Shown here piece after piece: positions 1 to 8,926 of a stretch of 64,000 nucleotides of DNA (its first letter is position 1; each line of letters opens with the position of its first letter). Below the pieces are notes generated by a model. That model was not told where the DNA came from. It worked only from the letters and a program-made list of their open reading frames with translations, and made no database searches. Source of the DNA: Gynurincola endophyticus (GTDB lineage: Bacteria; Bacteroidota; Bacteroidia; Chitinophagales; Chitinophagaceae); NCBI RefSeq assembly GCF_003991195.1, contig NZ_RCWL01000007.1, positions 124,001 to 188,000 on the forward strand. The letters run 5' to 3'. A program made the translations under genes and the position numbers.

Positions 1-668
1 AAACGAAAGGAAATGTGTATGGATGGGGAAATAATGAACTACAATTCTATACTGAAAAAGAAGCCGGAAATGCATTTGTAGAAAACGGAATACTGAAAAT
101 TGTTGCTAAACAAGATTCCATTGAAGGAAAAGGTTATACTTCTGCCAGATTAATTACACATAACAAAGCCAGTTTTACATACGGTAGAATGGAAATCCGT
201 GCTAAACTTCCTGCCGGAAGAGGATTGTGGCCTGCTATATGGATGCTGGGCGACAATATTCACGAAAAAGGATGGCCCCTCAGTGGTGAAATCGATATCA
301 TGGAACACGTAGGATATGAAAAAGACAGTATCTATGGCACGATTCACTCAGATTCTTATAATCATATCAAAAAAACAGAAAAAACAAAAGCTATTTTCCT
401 GGCTGATCCATATACTGATTTTCATATTTATGGAATCGAATGGACTCCTGAAAAAATTGAATTTTTTGTAGATGGACAAGTATATAATACAGTTATCAAT
501 GAACACCTTTCTGAAAAAGAATGGCCGTTTGATCAGCCCTTTTATTTCATCCTGAATCTTGCTGTTGGTGGCAACTGGGGTGGAAAAATGGGTGTAGATG
601 AAACTGTTTTCCCGGCTACAATGGAAGTTGATTATGTACGTGTTTATCAGAAGGAAAATTCAAAATAG
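1..668 (+). CDS. Glycoside hydrolase family 16 (beta-glucanase-like), 5' truncated
   Basis: Secreted or surface endo-beta-glucanase of family GH16, which cuts beta-1,3 or mixed-linked glucans (laminarinase/lichenase type) by a retaining mechanism. The catalytic signature GEIDIMEHVG is clear. Counted from the GTG at base 15, the nucleophile is E92, the helper D94 and the acid/base E97. WGNNELQFYT near the start is a typical N-terminal strand of the GH16 jelly roll. The reading frame stays open through the GTG to base 3, so the true start and any signal peptide lie upstream of the window. The C-terminal strand VDYVRVYQ ends the domain and nothing is fused after it. A strong terminator follows at once. 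The exact substrate cannot be read from the sequence. Confidence 0.93.
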   Translation, partial: TKGNVYGWGNNELQFYTEKEAGNAFVENGILKIVAKQDSIEGKGYTSARLITHNKASFTYGRMEIRAKLPAGRGLWPAIWMLGDNIHEKGWPLSGEIDIMEHVGYEKDSIYGTIHSDSYNHIKKTEKTKAIFLADPYTDFHIYGIEWTPEKIEFFVDGQVYNTVINEHLSEKEWPFDQPFYFILNLAVGGNWGGKMGVDETVFPATMEVDYVRVYQKENSK

Positions 669-704
669 TTACGTCAATTCAAATAAGGTAAGAAGCAACC
701 TCTG

Positions 705-730
705 GCCGGTGTATTTACACCGGCTTTTTT
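705..730 (+). terminator. Intrinsic terminator after GH16 gene
   Basis: The 8-bp stem GCCGGTGT / ACACCGGC with a 4-base loop is followed by six T. It ends transcription of the GH16 gene and lies upstream of the convergent desaturase. Confidence 0.9.
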
Positions 731-806
731 ATTGATGGCTCATCTGCTACCAGTCTTTTAATACCTCAAAAGCTCTGAACTGATACAGTATGAATTAAAT
801 ATATTG

Positions 807-1835
807 TTACAGCTGGTTTTTTCTGTTTTCCTGATACTTTCTCATAAATTCTTTTTTAGAATCATGATAGGAAGAAACTATTCCAATCTTATGCATACAG
901 AAGATGTATATCCAGGCCAGGTCTAACTGATAAGGCAAAAAGCCAGCTCTGGCACTTCCCGGATAGAGATGGTGATTATTGTGCCACTCACCGGTAAAGA
1001 GCCCTGGTCTTGTTTGGTTGATGGATAAATTGCTCCGGTCAAAATCAATTCCGTCAATATGTTTTGCTTCTCCTTTTCCATGACCGGTATAGTTAAATGC
1101 CCTCACCAGTATAAACCACATCATTGCTGCTGTGAAAATGGCAGAAACCATTGCCATTCCACCGATCATATATAATATCGCAAACCAAAATCCCCAGTTT
1201 AATAACCATAAAAGAGTTGCATACCCCGGATGTGTAATAGAACCCCATCTCTTATACTGCGTATAAGAGTTCGATACGATGCCTGTATGCTGCATTAACC
1301 GGGATGCTTTTGTATAGTCGCGCTCGTCGAGATTTTTATTGATGCTTTGATGATTTACATCAGATAGCATACAATATAAAAATCCACCACCGGGATTATA
1401 TGGATCTCCGGGCATATCAGATTTTGCATGATGTACATGGTGTGATACTACATAAATCTCCTCAGGAAAGGTTTTGATGGCAAGGTTCTGTGTTATGACA
1501 CGCCAAGCAGGATTACTGAATTTATAAGCTCTGTGCGTACAGAATCTATGGAACCATATAGTACCGTGTGTACCCATGTATATTAAACTATAAGCGATTA
1601 ATACAATCAGTAACAACCATGAAAAATGGTGAAAGATGAATAAATACAGGAACGGTACCATGCATAGAACCATTAACCAGCTCATGAGAGATATCCAGTT
1701 CTTTTTGCAACGGAATATATTAATCCGCGAGAAAGCTTCTTTCCATAGCTGGCCTTTAGTCGGAACTTTTAAAGTTCCTTCCGGAGTAGTCCATCCATAA
1801 GAGGGTTCCTGAAGAATATGATCGATAAAGGCCAT
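807..1835 (-). CDS. Acyl-CoA / fatty-acid delta-9-type desaturase
   Basis: Membrane di-iron desaturase that puts a double bond into acyl chains to keep membranes fluid. All three histidine boxes are present: HRFCTH (residues 96-101), HHVHH (132-136) and HNNHH (285-289). This is the pattern of the stearoyl-CoA desaturase family. Hydrophobic segments lie around residues 52-90 and 205-245. Its 342 residues fit the family. It lies 36 bp after a cold-shock protein gene on the same strand with no terminator between them, so the two are probably co-transcribed. That fits a cold or membrane-fluidity response (inference). The regiospecificity of the double bond is not visible. Confidence 0.93.
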   Translation of the reverse strand: MAFIDHILQEPSYGWTTPEGTLKVPTKGQLWKEAFSRINIFRCKKNWISLMSWLMVLCMVPFLYLFIFHHFSWLLLIVLIAYSLIYMGTHGTIWFHRFCTHRAYKFSNPAWRVITQNLAIKTFPEEIYVVSHHVHHAKSDMPGDPYNPGGGFLYCMLSDVNHQSINKNLDERDYTKASRLMQHTGIVSNSYTQYKRWGSITHPGYATLLWLLNWGFWFAILYMIGGMAMVSAIFTAAMMWFILVRAFNYTGHGKGEAKHIDGIDFDRSNLSINQTRPGLFTGEWHNNHHLYPGSARAGFLPYQLDLAWIYIFCMHKIGIVSSYHDSKKEFMRKYQENRKNQL

Positions 1836-1871
1836 TAGAATAAGTATTATTTTATAAAAAAATGAGGCAGG

Positions 1872-2321
1872 TTATTTTTGCCTCGTGATTGCTGTTGCGT
1901 TTAATCCTCTCGGACCACGTTCTATCTGAAAATCCACTTTGTCGCCCTCGTCTATTAACTCAGACAAGTCATTCACATGGAAAAAGTATTTTTCACTTTT
2001 TCCGGTTTCAATAATAAAACCGAACCCTTTTGCTTTATTAAAGAAACTTACTACCCCCTGGCGGATATCATCTGTAATTTCCTCTTGTTTAGGTACTCCG
2101 ATTACTATGTCTTCTACATTAATCTCTTTCCTTCTCGAAAAGTCTGGTGGAGTATCTGTGATATTCCCGTTTTCATCAACATAAGCAATCATACTGTCGA
2201 AGGAATCACCCTCTTTTTTAGAGGTTTTTCTTTCTTCTCTTTTTTGTTGTTTCTCTTGCTTAATTTTAATTCTCTTTTTTTCTTTTTCTCTCTTTTGAAA
2301 GGTTTCTTTTGATTTAGCCAT
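1872..2321 (-). CDS. Cold-shock domain protein with basic N-terminal extension
   Basis: Nucleic-acid-binding protein of 149 residues. The C-terminal 64 residues are a complete cold-shock domain with RNP1 KGFGFI (98-103) and RNP2 YFFHV (112-116). The first 40 residues are almost only Lys, Arg, Glu and Gln, followed by an acidic linker, so the protein is about twice the length of classical CspA. Such extended Csp proteins are common in Bacteroidota. It probably acts as an RNA chaperone, with the basic arm adding RNA affinity (inference). It is the first gene of a likely pair with the desaturase. The 373 bp before it hold no gene and may be a long leader, as is usual for csp mRNAs. Confidence 0.92.
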   Translation of the reverse strand: MAKSKETFQKREKEKKRIKIKQEKQQKREERKTSKKEGDSFDSMIAYVDENGNITDTPPDFSRRKEINVEDIVIGVPKQEEITDDIRQGVVSFFNKAKGFGFIIETGKSEKYFFHVNDLSELIDEGDKVDFQIERGPRGLNATAITRQK

Positions 2322-2694
2322 TATTAATTTTTTTGTTCACAATGAATACGATCATCTTTAATGAAGTACTCTTTATTTCGGGCATCTAGTAGGATAAGTT
2401 AAAATGCAGATTGCTGAGCAGCATAAAAAATAGTACTAAGTGCAGTAGCGATTTGAATAAATCTAAGATTTCTCTTTGATATAATGAAATTATTTAACAG
2501 ATGTTTGCCTAAATGGCAAAAAAGTTAACAGATATTTTATAGACAAAAGCGGGGCTGCAAAAATGGTACTGATGTGTATAACAGAAGGAAAGTCAGTGCT
2601 TTAGGTCATGTTGTTCATCTGACTTTCCTTTGTTTCGTTTTATATGTTTCCGGCAAACTCGATGAGTTTATTCATTATAGCCGGTGGATTAACT
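2322..2694. other. Intergenic region upstream of cold-shock gene
   Basis: No convincing gene. A short open frame at 2640-2831 on the reverse strand only shadows the end of the helicase. The region holds a hairpin at 2504-2520 (TTTGCC/GGCAAA) and a longer inverted repeat at 2585-2630. No clear TAnnTTTG box was found for the cold-shock gene. Confidence 0.6.
2585..2630. terminator. Inverted repeat downstream of rhlE, possible terminator
   Basis: A perfect 12-bp stem (AAGGAAAGTCAG / CTGACTTTCCTT) has a 22-base loop. Reading leftward it follows the helicase gene, but its T-run is weak that way; the better T-run lies on the forward side. It may end the helicase transcript and insulate the cold-shock gene. 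Confidence 0.5.
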
Positions 2695-3936
2695 TTAGAA
2701 AGAAGCTTGTGTAAAAGTTCTTTTTCTACGCGAACCTCCGTTTCTGAAAGGAGTGAAAGAGGCAACTTCCTTCTTTTCAGTGGTTTCATTACCATATTTA
2801 TACGGAACATCGTACGGATGGTTTTTAACAATCGGAATTGTTTTCGCGATTAACTTTTGAATATCTCTTAAATAAGAACGTTCTTCATCTTCACAAAATG
2901 AAATTGCAATACCTTTTACACCAGCTCTACCGGTTCTGCCTATACGATGTACGTAAGTTTCGGCTGATTCAGGAAGGTCGAAATTTATTACATGACTAAC
3001 ACCTTTAATGTCAATTCCGCGTGCTGCAATATCAGTTGCTACTAAAATTCTGGTTGTCTTATTAATGAAATTTTCAAGGGTGCTTTGTCTTGAATTTTGC
3101 GATTTATTACCGTGAATGGCTTCGGCTTTGATACCGGAATTGTTAATGAATTTCGCAATTTTATCAGCCCCGTGTTTTGTTCTCGAGAAAACAATCGCTG
3201 TATCAATTGCTTCCGTTTTGAGAATGTGCAATAACAAATGACGTTTATTCGGTTTATCTACATAATAAAGCGCCTGCTCAATTAATTCTTCTTTTGGTTC
3301 AACCTTTGCAATTTCAATTTTTTCAGGATTATTCAGTAACCCTGCTGCCAGTTGCTTTACATTAGCAGGCATTGTTGCCGATAATAAAATTGTTTGTCGT
3401 TTAGATGGAAGTTTTGAAATAACTCTTCTTACATCATGAATAAATCCAAGATCCAGCATGTGATCGGCTTCATCTAATACAAAAAACTCTACCTGATTTA
3501 ATGAAACATGTTTTTCCTGCATCATATCCAGTAAACGACCCGGCGTTGCAATGAGCACGTCAACACCCTGGCGTAATTTTCTAATCTGGTTAAATTTCGG
3601 AACACCACCATAAAGTGCCAGATGTTGTAAAGGAAGATAACGTGTATATAAAGCAATACTGTCTGATACCTGAATGGCTAATTCGCGCGTAGGTGTTAAG
3701 ATTAACGCTCTTACAGCAGGTTTTTTATTGGGAACATGTTTTTCGTTTAACAAATGTAACAGCGGAAGTGAATAGGCCGCAGTTTTTCCTGTTCCTGTTT
3801 GTGCACAGCCTAATACATCTCTTTTTTGTAACAACACCGGAATGGTTTTTTCCTGAATCGGAGTGGGAGTATTATAGCTGATTTCGTTGAGCACCCTTAA
3901 TAAGGGTTCTGCCAACATTAAATTTTTAAATGACAA
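2695..3936 (-). CDS. rhlE: DEAD-box ATP-dependent RNA helicase, RhlE type
   Basis: RNA helicase for ribosome assembly or mRNA decay. The motifs are complete and in order: Q motif around residues 22-30, Walker A AQTGTGKT (45-52), PTRELA, TPGRLLD, DEAD (155-158), SAT (186-188), then the second RecA domain with ATDIAARGIDI and HRIGRTGR. The C-terminal tail is short and basic (NGGSRRKRTF), as in RhlE of Bacteroidota. A TATCTTTG box upstream (4060-4067) suggests a leader of about 115 bases. It sits beside a cold-shock protein gene, which suits a role in unwinding RNA in the cold, but each appears to have its own transcript. Confidence 0.94.
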   Translation of the reverse strand: MSFKNLMLAEPLLRVLNEISYNTPTPIQEKTIPVLLQKRDVLGCAQTGTGKTAAYSLPLLHLLNEKHVPNKKPAVRALILTPTRELAIQVSDSIALYTRYLPLQHLALYGGVPKFNQIRKLRQGVDVLIATPGRLLDMMQEKHVSLNQVEFFVLDEADHMLDLGFIHDVRRVISKLPSKRQTILLSATMPANVKQLAAGLLNNPEKIEIAKVEPKEELIEQALYYVDKPNKRHLLLHILKTEAIDTAIVFSRTKHGADKIAKFINNSGIKAEAIHGNKSQNSRQSTLENFINKTTRILVATDIAARGIDIKGVSHVINFDLPESAETYVHRIGRTGRAGVKGIAISFCEDEERSYLRDIQKLIAKTIPIVKNHPYDVPYKYGNETTEKKEVASFTPFRNGGSRRKRTFTQASF

Positions 3937-4059
3937 TTGAATATTTTTTAATAAATAATGTAGTAAGGCTATCCTGAAGATACTTTACTCGCCCTACGTT
4001 ATAACCTGACACTGTATTTGAGGAGAGAGCAAATAGGTGGGATCTAACATATAAGAATG

Positions 4060-4067
4060 CAAAGATA
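4060..4067 (-). promoter_or_regulatory. -7 box for rhlE (TATCTTTG on reverse strand)
   Basis: It matches the Bacteroidota -7 consensus TAnnTTTG on the reverse strand. No clear TTTG -33 box is seen at the expected distance. Confidence 0.5.
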
Positions 4068-4544
4068 CAACTTTTAAGTGAATAATGAAGTTCTATCATA
4101 ATGAGTTAATAATCAGATTGATAACTTGCTTGTTGTAGCAATAAGGCTGATTTTCGTATAGAAGATTGAAAATGTTTTTTTGGGCGATATGAAGGGCTTA
4201 CGATTTTTTTTATTTAATAACGTTATAGTGTATACGATATACGATTTTATCAATGCAAAAAATATTTGCCCACACCATCGTTTTTTTTTGATTTAGAAAA
4301 ATAACATTCAGTTAATGAAAGGTTATAGTAATTTGTTTTATAAGCATTGTGTGATGCAAAATAATGCTGTATTATTTTATCATTCTCATTTTTTGTTTAT
4401 AATCTGTTTCTAATGATGCGTGTATATAATTGCATATCAGTTATCTATGAGCATGTGTTTTTGATTATAATGCTATTTTAATATTTTATTTACAGCTGAT
4501 TTTTATTATGGCATAGGCTTTGCCTTATGAGCTCAAAATAAAAG

Positions 4545-4571
4545 ATGTAGTATTCAATACTACATTTTTTA
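4545..4571 (+). terminator. Terminator-like hairpin in leader of glycosyltransferase
   Basis: The 8-bp stem ATGTAGTA / TACTACAT with a 5-base loop is followed by TTTTTT. It ends only 37 bp before the ATG of the glycosyltransferase and has no coding gene in front of it on this strand. It could be an attenuator of that gene or the end of an unannotated small RNA. Confidence 0.65.
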
Positions 4572-4607
4572 TCCATAACCTCATTGAAAATTCGAAAAGT
4601 TTAGACC

Positions 4608-6059
4608 ATGATAGATGTTAGCAACGATAAAACAGAGGCACCCGTTTTGCCGAATTCGCCTCGTTCTTCTTACGCTTCGGTGAAGCCAAAAAATACAGAA
4701 GAGCGAGTTAGAGAAACTGTTGATACGAATCTTAAAACTTCAGAGTATTGGGTATTGGCAGGAACTTTCATCTTGTTATTGAGTAGTGTTTTCGCTGCTT
4801 ATTATTTATCACCGTATTTTGAACAATTACGCGCTGAAAGACTTGCTACTTTCTGGGGAACGGTGTTCATTGTTTTTACATTAGCGCTTTTAGCAGTTAA
4901 AGTTTGTTTTCTGGTATTCATGTTTGTTTTGTATTTCAGATACAAGGCTACTAAATCTGTTTCACTCGAAAAATTACCAATATGTACTGTAATTGTACCC
5001 GCTTATAATGAAGGAGAATTAGTTTGGGAAACATTAATGAGTTTAGCCGAAAGTAATTATCCTAAAGAAAAATTACAATTGATTGCTATTGATGACGGTA
5101 GTCAGGATGATACCTGGTACTGGATGAAAAAAGCGAAAGCCGTTTTAGGTGATCAGTTATCCATCTATCAGCAACCAGAAAATAAAGGAAAACGACAGGC
5201 TTTATATCGCGGTTTCCAATTAGGTACCGGTGATATTTTTGTAACGGTTGATAGTGATTCTGTTGTTAGAAAAGATACATTGCGTAATCTGGTAAGTCCG
5301 TTCGTTCTGAACGATCAATGTGGGGCAGTAGCAGGAAACGTACGTGTGTTAAATAAAACCAACGCAATTATTCCGAGAATGCTGAATGTAAGTTTCGTAT
5401 TCAGTTTCGAGTTCGTTCGTTCTGCTCAAAGTATGATGGGGTCGGTATTATGTACGCCAGGCGCTTTAGCAGCGTATCGCCGCGATGCTGTGATGAATTG
5501 TCTTTCTGAATGGGTTGATCAAACTTTTATGGGACAGCCTTCGGATATTGGTGAAGACCGTGCAATGACTAACATGATTCTCAAACAAGGTTATCATGTA
5601 TTATTTCAGAAAAATGCTTACGTGTATACTAAAACGCCTGAAAAATATAAAAACCTGTATAAAATGTTTATTCGTTGGGAAAGAAGTAATGTACGTGAGA
5701 ATATTATGATGAGTAAGTTTGCTTTTAAAAACTTCCGGGAAGGTAGTAAAGCCGGCACCAGAATATTATTATTGAATCAGTGGTTAAAGGTAATGTTATC
5801 TATTCCGATGACGATTCTGATGTTTGTTTTTATCACCACGCATCCGATTATATTTGTCAGCTCCGTTTTACTGAGTATTCTTGTATTTTCCAGCGTGCAG
5901 GCTTTCTTCTATGCTAAATCATATAGTTTGGCAGAATGTTTCTGGGCATACCCTTACAGTATTTTTTATGCATTCAGTTTATTCTGGATTACTCCCTATG
6001 CTATCGCAACAGCAGGCAGAAGTGGTTGGCTCACCCGGAATTTACCGGAAACAAAATAA
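4608..6059 (+). CDS. Membrane-bound family 2 glycosyltransferase (HasA/NodC/cellulose-synthase-like)
   Basis: Processive-type GT2 enzyme that probably polymerises a surface polysaccharide at the inner membrane. Two N-terminal membrane segments (residues about 48-68 and 82-110) come before the catalytic domain, which has VPAYNEGE (130-137), IDDGSQDD (161-168) and the metal-binding VDSDS (214-218). It continues with GEDRAMT, and FIRWERSNVREN stands at the place of the (Q/R)xxRW motif. Three or four more membrane segments close the protein. At 483 residues it resembles hyaluronan/chitin synthase-like enzymes more than full cellulose synthases. No bcs partner genes lie nearby, so the product is unknown. 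The gene is monocistronic, between a hairpin leader and a strong terminator. Confidence 0.9.
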   Translation: MIDVSNDKTEAPVLPNSPRSSYASVKPKNTEERVRETVDTNLKTSEYWVLAGTFILLLSSVFAAYYLSPYFEQLRAERLATFWGTVFIVFTLALLAVKVCFLVFMFVLYFRYKATKSVSLEKLPICTVIVPAYNEGELVWETLMSLAESNYPKEKLQLIAIDDGSQDDTWYWMKKAKAVLGDQLSIYQQPENKGKRQALYRGFQLGTGDIFVTVDSDSVVRKDTLRNLVSPFVLNDQCGAVAGNVRVLNKTNAIIPRMLNVSFVFSFEFVRSAQSMMGSVLCTPGALAAYRRDAVMNCLSEWVDQTFMGQPSDIGEDRAMTNMILKQGYHVLFQKNAYVYTKTPEKYKNLYKMFIRWERSNVRENIMMSKFAFKNFREGSKAGTRILLLNQWLKVMLSIPMTILMFVFITTHPIIFVSSVLLSILVFSSVQAFFYAKSYSLAECFWAYPYSIFYAFSLFWITPYAIATAGRSGWLTRNLPETK

Positions 6060-6084
6060 AATGGTTTTTAGAATATAGTTTAAA

Positions 6085-6113
6085 ACGACCGGCATCACGC
6101 CGGTCGTTTTTTT
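6085..6113 (+). terminator. Intrinsic terminator after the GT2 gene
   Basis: The 8-bp stem CGACCGGC / GCCGGTCG with loop ATCAC is followed by seven T. Confidence 0.93.
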
Positions 6114-6506
6114 ATCAGCATGTAGATGTGTTTAAACAACGATAGAATAATTGATTATTGTAATAATAATGTAACTTATTATTTGTGTGCTCTTTCTGCG
6201 CTAAATGACCCGCGAATTCTCATTGTATTTTAATGTTTGCCAGCCGTAGGTTACTGTGTTATTTAAACGAAATTTCATATATTTACCCTACAACCTTTTG
6301 GTTGCTCCCTGATCATTCCGTTGAATGATCTTTACCCCCAATGTGTATATATCCTGAAGTAGCTTAAATAGATGTGTGGCATTATTGTCAACACAAACGA
6401 TTAGATTATTTTCTTCTGTTATCAATAAAGTGGTAATGGCCTGTCAGGCTGTTGCAAAATGAAAATTTGGAATTTTATTATCGAACATTAAAAGAGCATA
6501 ACTATC
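6114..6506. other. Intergenic region with two small hairpins
   Basis: No gene is seen. Two close hairpins lie at 6291-6304 (CAACC/GGTTG, TTTT loop) and 6311-6330 (GATCATTC/GAATGATC, CGTT loop, then TTT). They may form a short structured RNA or part of the leader of the next gene. No clean TAnnTTTG promoter was found. Confidence 0.5.
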
Positions 6507-7589
6507 ATGAAGACAATTGAACAAAAATTAATATCACTGGGACAGGAAGTAAATCATCCGTGTGTAACCATTTCTTTGAATACACACAGAACACATCCGG
6601 ATAGTGAGCAGGATAAAATTCTATTAAAGAATTTAGTGAAAGATGCCGAAAACAGAATACTGGAGCTATACGGTAAAAGAGAAGTGAAAGGATTGCTGGA
6701 TAAATTATACGCAGTGGAAGATACTATTGACGTGAATTATAATCTTGATAGCTTACATATTTTTCTATCGAATGATACTAAAGAAATTATTAAATCAATG
6801 TGGCCGGTTGCACATAATTCAGTACAGGTGGATGACCGGTTTGCAGTACGTTCGCTGATTAAATCTTCGAACAGAGTAGAAGAGTATTATATTATGGTAT
6901 TATCGCAAAGCGGAGTGCAGCTCTATGATGCAGTGAATGATCGTATTGTTGAAGAAATCAAAGAAGGTGAATTTCCTTACCCCGCTACGCCTTACTTTTT
7001 ACCGAATGCAGAAAAAGCAAGTGACGGTAAACAGGTCGACAACATGATCCGTGAATACATTAATAAAGTTGATCAGGCTTTTGTGAAAATTCACAATGGT
7101 ACAGATCTCGGCTGTGTGGTGATCTGTACAGAAGAAAATTACAGACATTTAATGGAAGTGGCTAATAAACCAGGTATTTATCTCGGTAATGTTTCTAAAG
7201 ATTATAATAATGCCAGCGTACATCAATTGGCAACACAAGCCTGGGAATTTATCAAAGACCTGCAATTCAAACGTAGAACCGCTGCTATCGAAGAAGTACA
7301 GGCAGCAATCAGTCAGGGTAAAGTAGTGACCGATTTACAGGAAATTTATCAGGCTTCTATTGATGGACGCGCTGATTTACTGGTAGTTAATATGAACTAT
7401 ACACAGCCGGCGATGATGACCGGTGACCGTACATTCGATTATATAGACGATCCTGCTACCCCTGAAGCGGTTGATGATATTGTGAGCAGCATCGCCTGGG
7501 AAACTTTATCAAAAAACGGCCGCGTTGTATTTACATCTCAAGAGTCTCTGAATAATTTAGGGCAAATTGCCTTGAAAGTTCGCTACTAA
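6507..7589 (+). CDS. Bacterial eRF1-like (baeRF) family protein
   Basis: 360-residue cytosolic protein. From memory it resembles the bacterial archaeo-eukaryotic release-factor families (baeRF, probably baeRF_family3), which are predicted to act on stalled or hibernating ribosomes. Visible features are the N-terminal CVTISLNTHRTHPD strand/loop, the central FAVRSLIKSS and LSQSGVQLYD region, and a C-terminal VSSIAWETLSKNGRVVFT that looks like the L7Ae/eRF1 domain-3-like end. No membrane segments or signal peptide. It stands alone, in the same direction as its neighbours but well separated from them. The general fold is fairly likely; the biochemical role is unproven. Confidence 0.7.
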   Translation: MKTIEQKLISLGQEVNHPCVTISLNTHRTHPDSEQDKILLKNLVKDAENRILELYGKREVKGLLDKLYAVEDTIDVNYNLDSLHIFLSNDTKEIIKSMWPVAHNSVQVDDRFAVRSLIKSSNRVEEYYIMVLSQSGVQLYDAVNDRIVEEIKEGEFPYPATPYFLPNAEKASDGKQVDNMIREYINKVDQAFVKIHNGTDLGCVVICTEENYRHLMEVANKPGIYLGNVSKDYNNASVHQLATQAWEFIKDLQFKRRTAAIEEVQAAISQGKVVTDLQEIYQASIDGRADLLVVNMNYTQPAMMTGDRTFDYIDDPATPEAVDDIVSSIAWETLSKNGRVVFTSQESLNNLGQIALKVRY

Positions 7590-8074
7590 AGAAATATTAT
7601 AAATTTTAAGTAAGAGTTGGGAGCAGCAAATACGAAAAGAACAGTCTGTTTGATCCGGTTTGTTAAGTCTCCTGACTCTTCATTATTTTTATTTATGTAA
7701 GCTGAACCTACTACTATCCTCCAATGCAAGCTTGTTTTTTAAACACTCAATGCTTATTTAATTCTTTTACTATCCAAATTGAAACTCGTCAGGGCTTGTA
7801 AGTTGTAAAATTTTTCAACCGCCGTAAGAGCTTTTTGGAAGCTATTCCTATTCTTATTGCCTTAAAACGTAATTTGGTACTGTCGTATAAAAGATGTATC
7901 TTATTAGAATAGACCTTTCTGTTTTAGAATACTTCTCTTTGCCCCGTCAATCCATTCATTGGTGTTTTCCTTTCTTCATTCGATTCTTTCCCTTGTTCAT
8001 TAGAATGAACCTTTCTTACATTCACCTGCATGCTAGATTTGTATTGTTATCAATCAAAAACAAATAATAACAAT
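7590..8074. other. Intergenic region, no gene seen
   Basis: AT-rich, with many stops in all frames. The only recognisable signal is a TAGATTTG -7 box at 8034-8041 for the next gene. Confidence 0.6.
8034..8041 (+). promoter_or_regulatory. -7 box TAGATTTG upstream of secreted unknown
   Basis: It matches TAnnTTTG. It would place the transcript start near 8047, which favours the ATG at 8075 over a longer frame opening at 8030. Confidence 0.55.
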
Positions 8075-8812
8075 ATGAACAAAGAATTAGTTTTTTTAAG
8101 AACATTTGCTATTACAACAGCCGTATTGGTTGTTACGATTACTTCAGTAGCTTTTAAGCAAACTCAGAAAGTAAGCTTCGATGAAATAGATGTACAACGA
8201 ATCAACATTGTGGAGGCAGATGGCACTGTTAAAATGGTTATTACAAACGTTGACCGTTTTCCGAATGGGAAGGATACGATTAACGGAAGACCGACTAATG
8301 TTGACAGAAAAAAACGTTCAGGTATGTTGTTCTTCAACGAAGAAGGTATGGAATGCGGTGGGTTTATTTATGATGGTTCTAAAAGAGCCGACGGGCATAG
8401 TGCCGGAATGTCTTTAACCTATGATCAGTATGACGGCGACCAGGTAATGCAGTTGTTAATGCAGGATTATAAAAAAGGCGACAAAAGAACGATTGCCAGC
8501 TCACTGGTTTTTAATGACGGCCCTCTCAATGCTACACAACAAGGGATGGATGAAATTTTCAGAGAAATTGATGAAATAGCTAAAACTGATCCTGCAAAAG
8601 CACGTGAGAAATATAAGGAATACGAACAAAAAGGGCTGATTGGCGGCGTACAGCGCATTAAACTCGGACAAACACCTTCTGAAAACAATGGCTTGTTCTT
8701 ATTCGATAATCAGGGTAAAACAAGAGCAATGTTTTATGTTGATAAAAATAATAACGCTAAACTTGTATTTTATGATGGAAATGGAAAAATCGTTAGCTCT
8801 TTTCCTGAATAA
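8075..8812 (+). CDS. Secreted or membrane-anchored protein of unknown function
   Basis: 245 residues. I do not recognise a named family. The N-terminus MNKELVFLRTFAITTAVLVV is a signal peptide or single membrane anchor, followed by the soluble stretch FDEIDVQRINIVEADGTVKM. Repeated short beta segments follow with GMLFFNEEG, GLFLFDNQGKTRAMFYVD and LVFYDGNGK, suggesting a repeating beta-strand fold. The ATG at 8075 was chosen because a -7 promoter box lies inside the longer frame and the hydrophobic segment then starts close to the N-terminus. A LytS/LytTR pair lies downstream on the same strand, separated by a long hairpin, so co-regulation is possible but not shown. Confidence 0.75.
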   Translation: MNKELVFLRTFAITTAVLVVTITSVAFKQTQKVSFDEIDVQRINIVEADGTVKMVITNVDRFPNGKDTINGRPTNVDRKKRSGMLFFNEEGMECGGFIYDGSKRADGHSAGMSLTYDQYDGDQVMQLLMQDYKKGDKRTIASSLVFNDGPLNATQQGMDEIFREIDEIAKTDPAKAREKYKEYEQKGLIGGVQRIKLGQTPSENNGLFLFDNQGKTRAMFYVDKNNNAKLVFYDGNGKIVSSFPE

Positions 8813-8835
8813 TTAAACTATACGCTATTTAAACA

Positions 8836-8891
8836 GGTATCCGGCTAAACAGTAATCGGTGTTTTAGTACTGATTGCTGTTCCCGGATACC
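8836..8891 (+). other. Long imperfect hairpin between unknown gene and lytS-like gene
   Basis: The 9-bp outer stem GGTATCCGG / CCGGATACC encloses a further inner stem of about 11 pairs (CAGTAATCGGT against ACTGATTGCTG, with G-T pairs). There is no good T-run after it, so it may be a poor terminator, an mRNA-stabilising element or a processing site. Confidence 0.7.
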
Positions 8892-8926
8892 GGTTATTTA
8901 CAAAAATATTCACTAAAAGCGGATAC

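Larger units (their letters stand above)
3937..4607. other. 670-bp intergenic region with divergent promoters and a hairpin leader
   Basis: Very AT-rich and without a supported gene. The left end carries the helicase promoter. The right end carries two adjacent hairpins: an imperfect one around 4511-4531 (CATAGGC/GCCTTATG) and a terminator-like one at 4545-4571, just before the glycosyltransferase start. A small RNA or regulatory leader between about 4300 and 4571 is possible. Confidence 0.55.

Noticed and set aside
2585-2630. RNase P RNA-like GGAAAGTC motif
   Set aside because: The flanking sequence lacks the rest of the RNase P core; it is a simple inverted repeat.
2640-2831. 63-codon reverse-strand frame at the helicase end
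   Set aside because: It shadows the helicase gene in another frame; rich in Leu/Lys by chance.
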